Of a stretch of DNA of 64,000 nt, positions 60,842 to 64,000 are shown piece by piece (within the stretch, counting starts at the first letter, position 1; the number at the start of each line of letters is the position of its first letter). The notes under the pieces were generated by a model. The model had not been told where the DNA came from. It did no database searches and worked only from the letters and a program-made list of their open reading frames with translations. The position numbers were made by a program, and so were the translations under genes. Source of the DNA: Phytoseiulus persimilis (taxonomy: Eukaryota; Arthropoda; Arachnida; Mesostigmata; Phytoseiidae); the NCBI GenBank assembly GCA_037576195.1, contig CM075102.1, positions 41,102,745 to 41,166,744 of the forward strand, given 5' to 3'.

Positions 60842-61602
60842 TCAAGACATAGATGGCCACTGCTTTCGGGCTGTTTTCAGCTGCTGACTCCCAATCTCAG
60901 CTGAGGCATCCTGTATTTGCGCCAGCAACGATTCTCCGCGCGCCACCATTCCTTCCAAGCGACGAGCCGCCTCCTTGTTCTCGATTTCCAATCGCTGAAG
61001 GTTGTTGGCCTGGGGGAAACAAGCCGTCGAGAAAGACGCCGGGCTTCAAGCATCCGTCAGACTTCATACTTCTTGCAGCTCACATACTTGAAGCTCCGGA
61101 GCGGACTCTTCACCTGGCAGGGAGTCGATGAGCAGATCTATATCTTTTGCTGTACGCGCGATCGCCGCGGCAAACAATAAAGCACTGTCTGCAAAACGGA
61201 AGCCGGTTCTGAGGCGACGAAACCGTCTCTTTTCACGCTACAAACTCCTCCCCGCCTTCTTGTGACGATTCTTTCTGTTGTGTAGTTTACTACTCACCTC
61301 CGTCGGATGCGCTCGTCGGCACCCTGTATGAGGCTGCGAAAGGGGACGGCTGTGCCATCTGTTGGAGAACTCCTATGCTATTGCAAAAATTCTCTGCTTG
61401 CTAGTAGAACATACGATCGTGTTATTCACATTCCGTCCACTATGAATGATCTCTTGGGGTGGATTATCAACCAATGACAAGGAACGCATGAAGAGCTCCC
61501 GCATGGTATTTCGCCCTCTCACGAATAGATTCCAACCCGGTGAACCAAACGTCAACTCACCAAGTTGACACAATCTTGCAGCTGGGTAAGCCTGTCTGCC
61601 AT
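60842..61602 (-). CDS. MED21: Mediator complex subunit 21
   Basis: Four exons, 61602-61561, 61400-61298, 61188-61088 and 61009-60842, with phases 0, 1 and 0 and GT-AG introns, 137 residues. The ATG at 61602 gives [14 protein letters not shown], then [32 protein letters not shown] and a terminal coiled-coil helix beginning [20 protein letters not shown]. All follow animal MED21 ([48 protein letters not shown]) and the length fits (human 144). MED21 pairs with MED7 in the Mediator middle module, bridging transcription factors and RNA polymerase II in the nucleus. The last exon departs from the family more than the extra copy at 63634-63837 does (for example [10 protein letters not shown] against VVRRGECLL). 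Confidence 0.93.
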
Positions 61603-63633
61603 TCCTCAGCTGAGCAATGCACGCAAGCAGAGTTTCGGTTTCGATCCGTTTCAAGGAAGCCAAGCACAAGAAAGGTGGTATGAGAGCGTCGACGATGTTT
61701 CATTTGCATATCACCGCCTCCGGAAACTTTCGGCGGTCTTCGGCCTTGAGCCCACACAGTCCCCACATCCCATCTGTGTCTCTCATTCTGTCAACCAACG
61801 GTGCTTCACTCTGGAGTGTGGAACGATTTCGCAATCGGCTGCCGATCAAACGAGGGAAACACAGTTCAGACAGATTCAGCCACATCTCCGTGGTAAGTGG
61901 ACTTTATCGAGCCGGATGGAGGATACAGCTCGAAGATGATTTGGCGTCAAGCCCGATTACGACTGACGAGGGAACACTCAGGCATGTCCCACAACGAACG
62001 GGCAGATGCTTCGCTCATGTTTTGAGCCCGCCGAGGGAACCTCTTTTATTTCCGGGAGTATCGCCTCTACAGAGGGAGAGGTGGCTTTGCGAAGATTCCC
62101 TGTTTACCATTGATTTCAATCTCAGAGTGTATTGGGTTCGAACCACGGTCACTCATGACTTTGGGAACCGGCATAATTCTCGTTGGAGATGTCATCGATC
62201 CCGGAGATCGGTGACTGAGAGGAGATCGCGGGAAGCCTAGAAACAAAGTGATGGGTCGTGGTTTCGCTTTAGAGAAGACAACCGAATGCTTCATAGCATG
62301 ATGGGTCTGTTTTGGTCCAATGGACTCCGAATGATTGTGTGCACATCCGACTCGAATGGAAATGATAGTCCCCTCAGAATCGTTCGGCACACGGAGCTTT
62401 TTTGCTGACTACGCATTTTATGAAAGGTAGCAGCTTGCACCCCAGCTTTTTTTCGGAGGGGGAGGCAAGGATGTGATGACGATGATCATCATCATCATCA
62501 TTGCTCATGACGCAATCAACATGGTTTGTGAACCAGCGGAGATTTTCCTGATAACACAGAATCTTTCCGGAACAATTTCGTCCAAGGAAGTGGTATTTGA
62601 TCCACCTCCCCCAATATAATCGAAGAGTTTAAGCCTCCCCCCCCCCTGGGTACGCCACTGCCTGCACCCCATATATTCGCAGTCTTGTCTCATCCTGAAC
62701 AGTTATCAAATGGAATCTCGGGCACCTCGAGCCCGGCTTATGCCCAGACACACAGCCAAAAAGGTCGGAATCCTCAGAGTTGAAATTTGTTGGAGATGAG
62801 GGATTGCAGCCGAAGGATATCGTTGCGCTGGTGGACTCGAATATTGAAGAGCAGGCATCTCTTCGTCAATCGTTCCGCGAAGTCATCCCACTGATTGGAA
62901 TAACGGAGATCTGCAGGTTAAGATACGCTCGTAGAGTGCTTTGGGAACACCTTCGCATGAATCTGCTTGTTTCCGACGTTATAGATTCGCGCATCAGTGT
63001 CTCCCCATTCACCTACAGGGCACACCGATTCTGCGATGAACGAACCACGACCTCTTTGAATGCTCGCTCGCTCCACTTCTGAGCGCGCTTTTTGTTGAAT
63101 TGCATGATCTTGAACACGTCAAGTGTAGGTTTGAATATTCAGGCATTGAGTTGAGACAGGCTTCCTCAACTCGGGTCGCAGATATCTCGGTAACGGGTGA
63201 TGGTGGAGACTCGGATCCACTCGGATCGGATTTCGCGGATTTTTCTCACGGAAATCAAGCCGGTCTTGTTTCATCAAAATCATGGGGCGCTATCTACCGA
63301 ATTAAATGCATTGAAGCCAATAGTGAACACGGAATCTCCGCCAGTCGTTGCACTCCCCCAACCAAGGCGGGACGCCCAAAAAGATAAGTGGCTCTATTCC
63401 AATCAGTCCGATCGGCGCAGGACATGTCTGGAAATTACCGTGTGAGTAGCGCGATAGGATTTCGGAGAGCATTCGTTCAGAGAGAATCGTAGTCTCAGGG
63501 CAGATCTGCCCTGATGATCTGCGCGAAATCTCCTCAGTTCAACGAAAATTCAGTGACGATACATGCGGTTTCAACCAACACGACCAAGGCCGGTGTGAAT
63601 TTATTTCAATCCCGACAGTTTCCTGTTCGAACG
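61603..63633. other. Spacer between MED21 copies
   Basis: It includes the presumed MED21 promoter. An (ATC)n microsatellite lies at about 62483-62502. A C-run with CTGGGTACGCCACTG at about 62637-62660 has the look of an interspersed-element end. Plus-strand frames at 61617-62240 and 62780-63082 have no recognised motif. Confidence 0.4.
62483..62502. repeat. (ATC)n microsatellite
   Basis: Five to six ATC triplets in tandem. Confidence 0.85.
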
Positions 63634-63837
63634 TCAGTAACCGCCGAAATTCTGCGGTGCATTGATCCTTCCCGAGGGATCTTCGGGTATTTGCTGCTTG
63701 GAGGATAGTTGTTGACTCGCGATCTCTGCGAGAGCTTTCTGGACCTGAGCGAGCAAACATTCACCTCGCCGAACGACTTCTTGCAAGCGGACGGCGGCCT
63801 CATTATTCTCGATTTCAAGGCGTTGGAGGTTGTTAGC
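63634..63837 (-). CDS. Second MED21 last exon (paralogue, rest outside window or lost)
   Basis: After an acceptor TTTCAG at 63838 an open exon of 67 codons begins [20 protein letters not shown] and continues VVRRGECLLAQVQKALAEI to a TAA or equivalent stop at 63634. It aligns with exon 4 of the complete MED21 gene at 61009-60842 and starts at the same splice position. It is closer to vertebrate MED21 in the RGDMLLEKIQSALADIA segment, and it has a longer tail. No [18 protein letters not shown] exon is visible in the 160 bp between here and the window edge, whereas the first gene has it 78 bp upstream. The remaining exons may lie beyond 64000, or this is a lone duplicated exon. Confidence 0.7.
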   Translation of the reverse strand, partial: ANNLQRLEIENNEAAVRLQEVVRRGECLLAQVQKALAEIASQQLSSKQQIPEDPSGRINAPQNFGGY

Positions 63838-64000
63838 CTGAAACACGGGAGGAGATCTGAATTCAAAGTAAACAGAAACATTCTACCTCGTGATCGTATT
63901 CGATGGTCGGGAGCGTTCAGAACTCTCAGCTCGTGGACTGAAGTGGACATGAAGAAACGGTTCGCAATTTGCTGAGCTCTCACTCATGATTCTCCCAACA
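63838..64000. other. Right edge, presumed intron of second MED21 copy
   Basis: All minus-strand frames were read; none contains a recognisable MED21 exon. The open frame on this strand at 63850-63983 looks like chance. Confidence 0.4.

Noticed and set aside
1..64000. CRISPR arrays, ribosomal RNA genes, bacterial operons, prophage
   Set aside because: No regularly spaced repeats, no rRNA-like sequence and no operon spacing; spliced genes show the DNA is eukaryotic.

Overview
The window is eukaryotic DNA: genes are split by short GT-AG introns (often 70-330 bp), there are several decayed transposable elements, and there is no bacterial operon structure. The gene content (a gustatory-receptor-like gene, a cluster of divergent ionotropic receptors, a noggin-type and a gremlin-type BMP antagonist, MED21, an RBM12-like RNA-binding protein, a phospholipase B-like enzyme) points to an arthropod. 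The divergent, locally amplified ionotropic receptors together with compact introns suggest a chelicerate, most likely a mite. The taxonomic call is inference.

Layout. 1-3.7 kb: the 3' part of a gustatory-receptor-like gene (+) lies tail-to-tail with an eight-exon phospholipase B-like gene (-) whose C-terminal third cannot be found. 4.8-5.7 kb: pieces of an unrecognised secreted-protein gene (+). 5.7-11 kb: mostly non-coding, rich in CpG-containing simple repeats. 11.2-12.2 kb: a gremlin/DAN-family gene (-). 16-17.2 kb: a very recent 643-bp tandem duplication. 17.6-18.9 kb: a noggin gene (-) with all nine knot cysteines. 19-28 kb: no gene recognised, many simple repeats. 28-33 kb: a graveyard of nested elements (mariner, Ty3/gypsy integrase, non-LTR reverse transcriptase) that also holds a GC-rich open frame with composition unlike everything around it. 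37.5-55.7 kb: an accessory block in which an RBM12-like gene (-) followed by an ionotropic receptor (+) occurs twice, once dead and once apparently intact, followed by another dead receptor fragment and a further intact receptor. 60.8-63.9 kb: a complete four-exon MED21 gene (-) and a second, diverged copy of its last exon near the right edge.

Functionally, the two BMP antagonists would act extracellularly on the same ligand family, and the receptors would be membrane proteins of chemosensory cells. MED21 and the RBM12-like protein are nuclear. The single-copy genes look ordinary. The most unusual material is the noggin/gremlin pair, the duplicated RBM12-receptor unit, the extra MED21 exon, and the foreign-looking open frame at 29 kb. 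Exon limits were inferred by eye from splice consensus, reading phase and remembered family motifs; no search was run.
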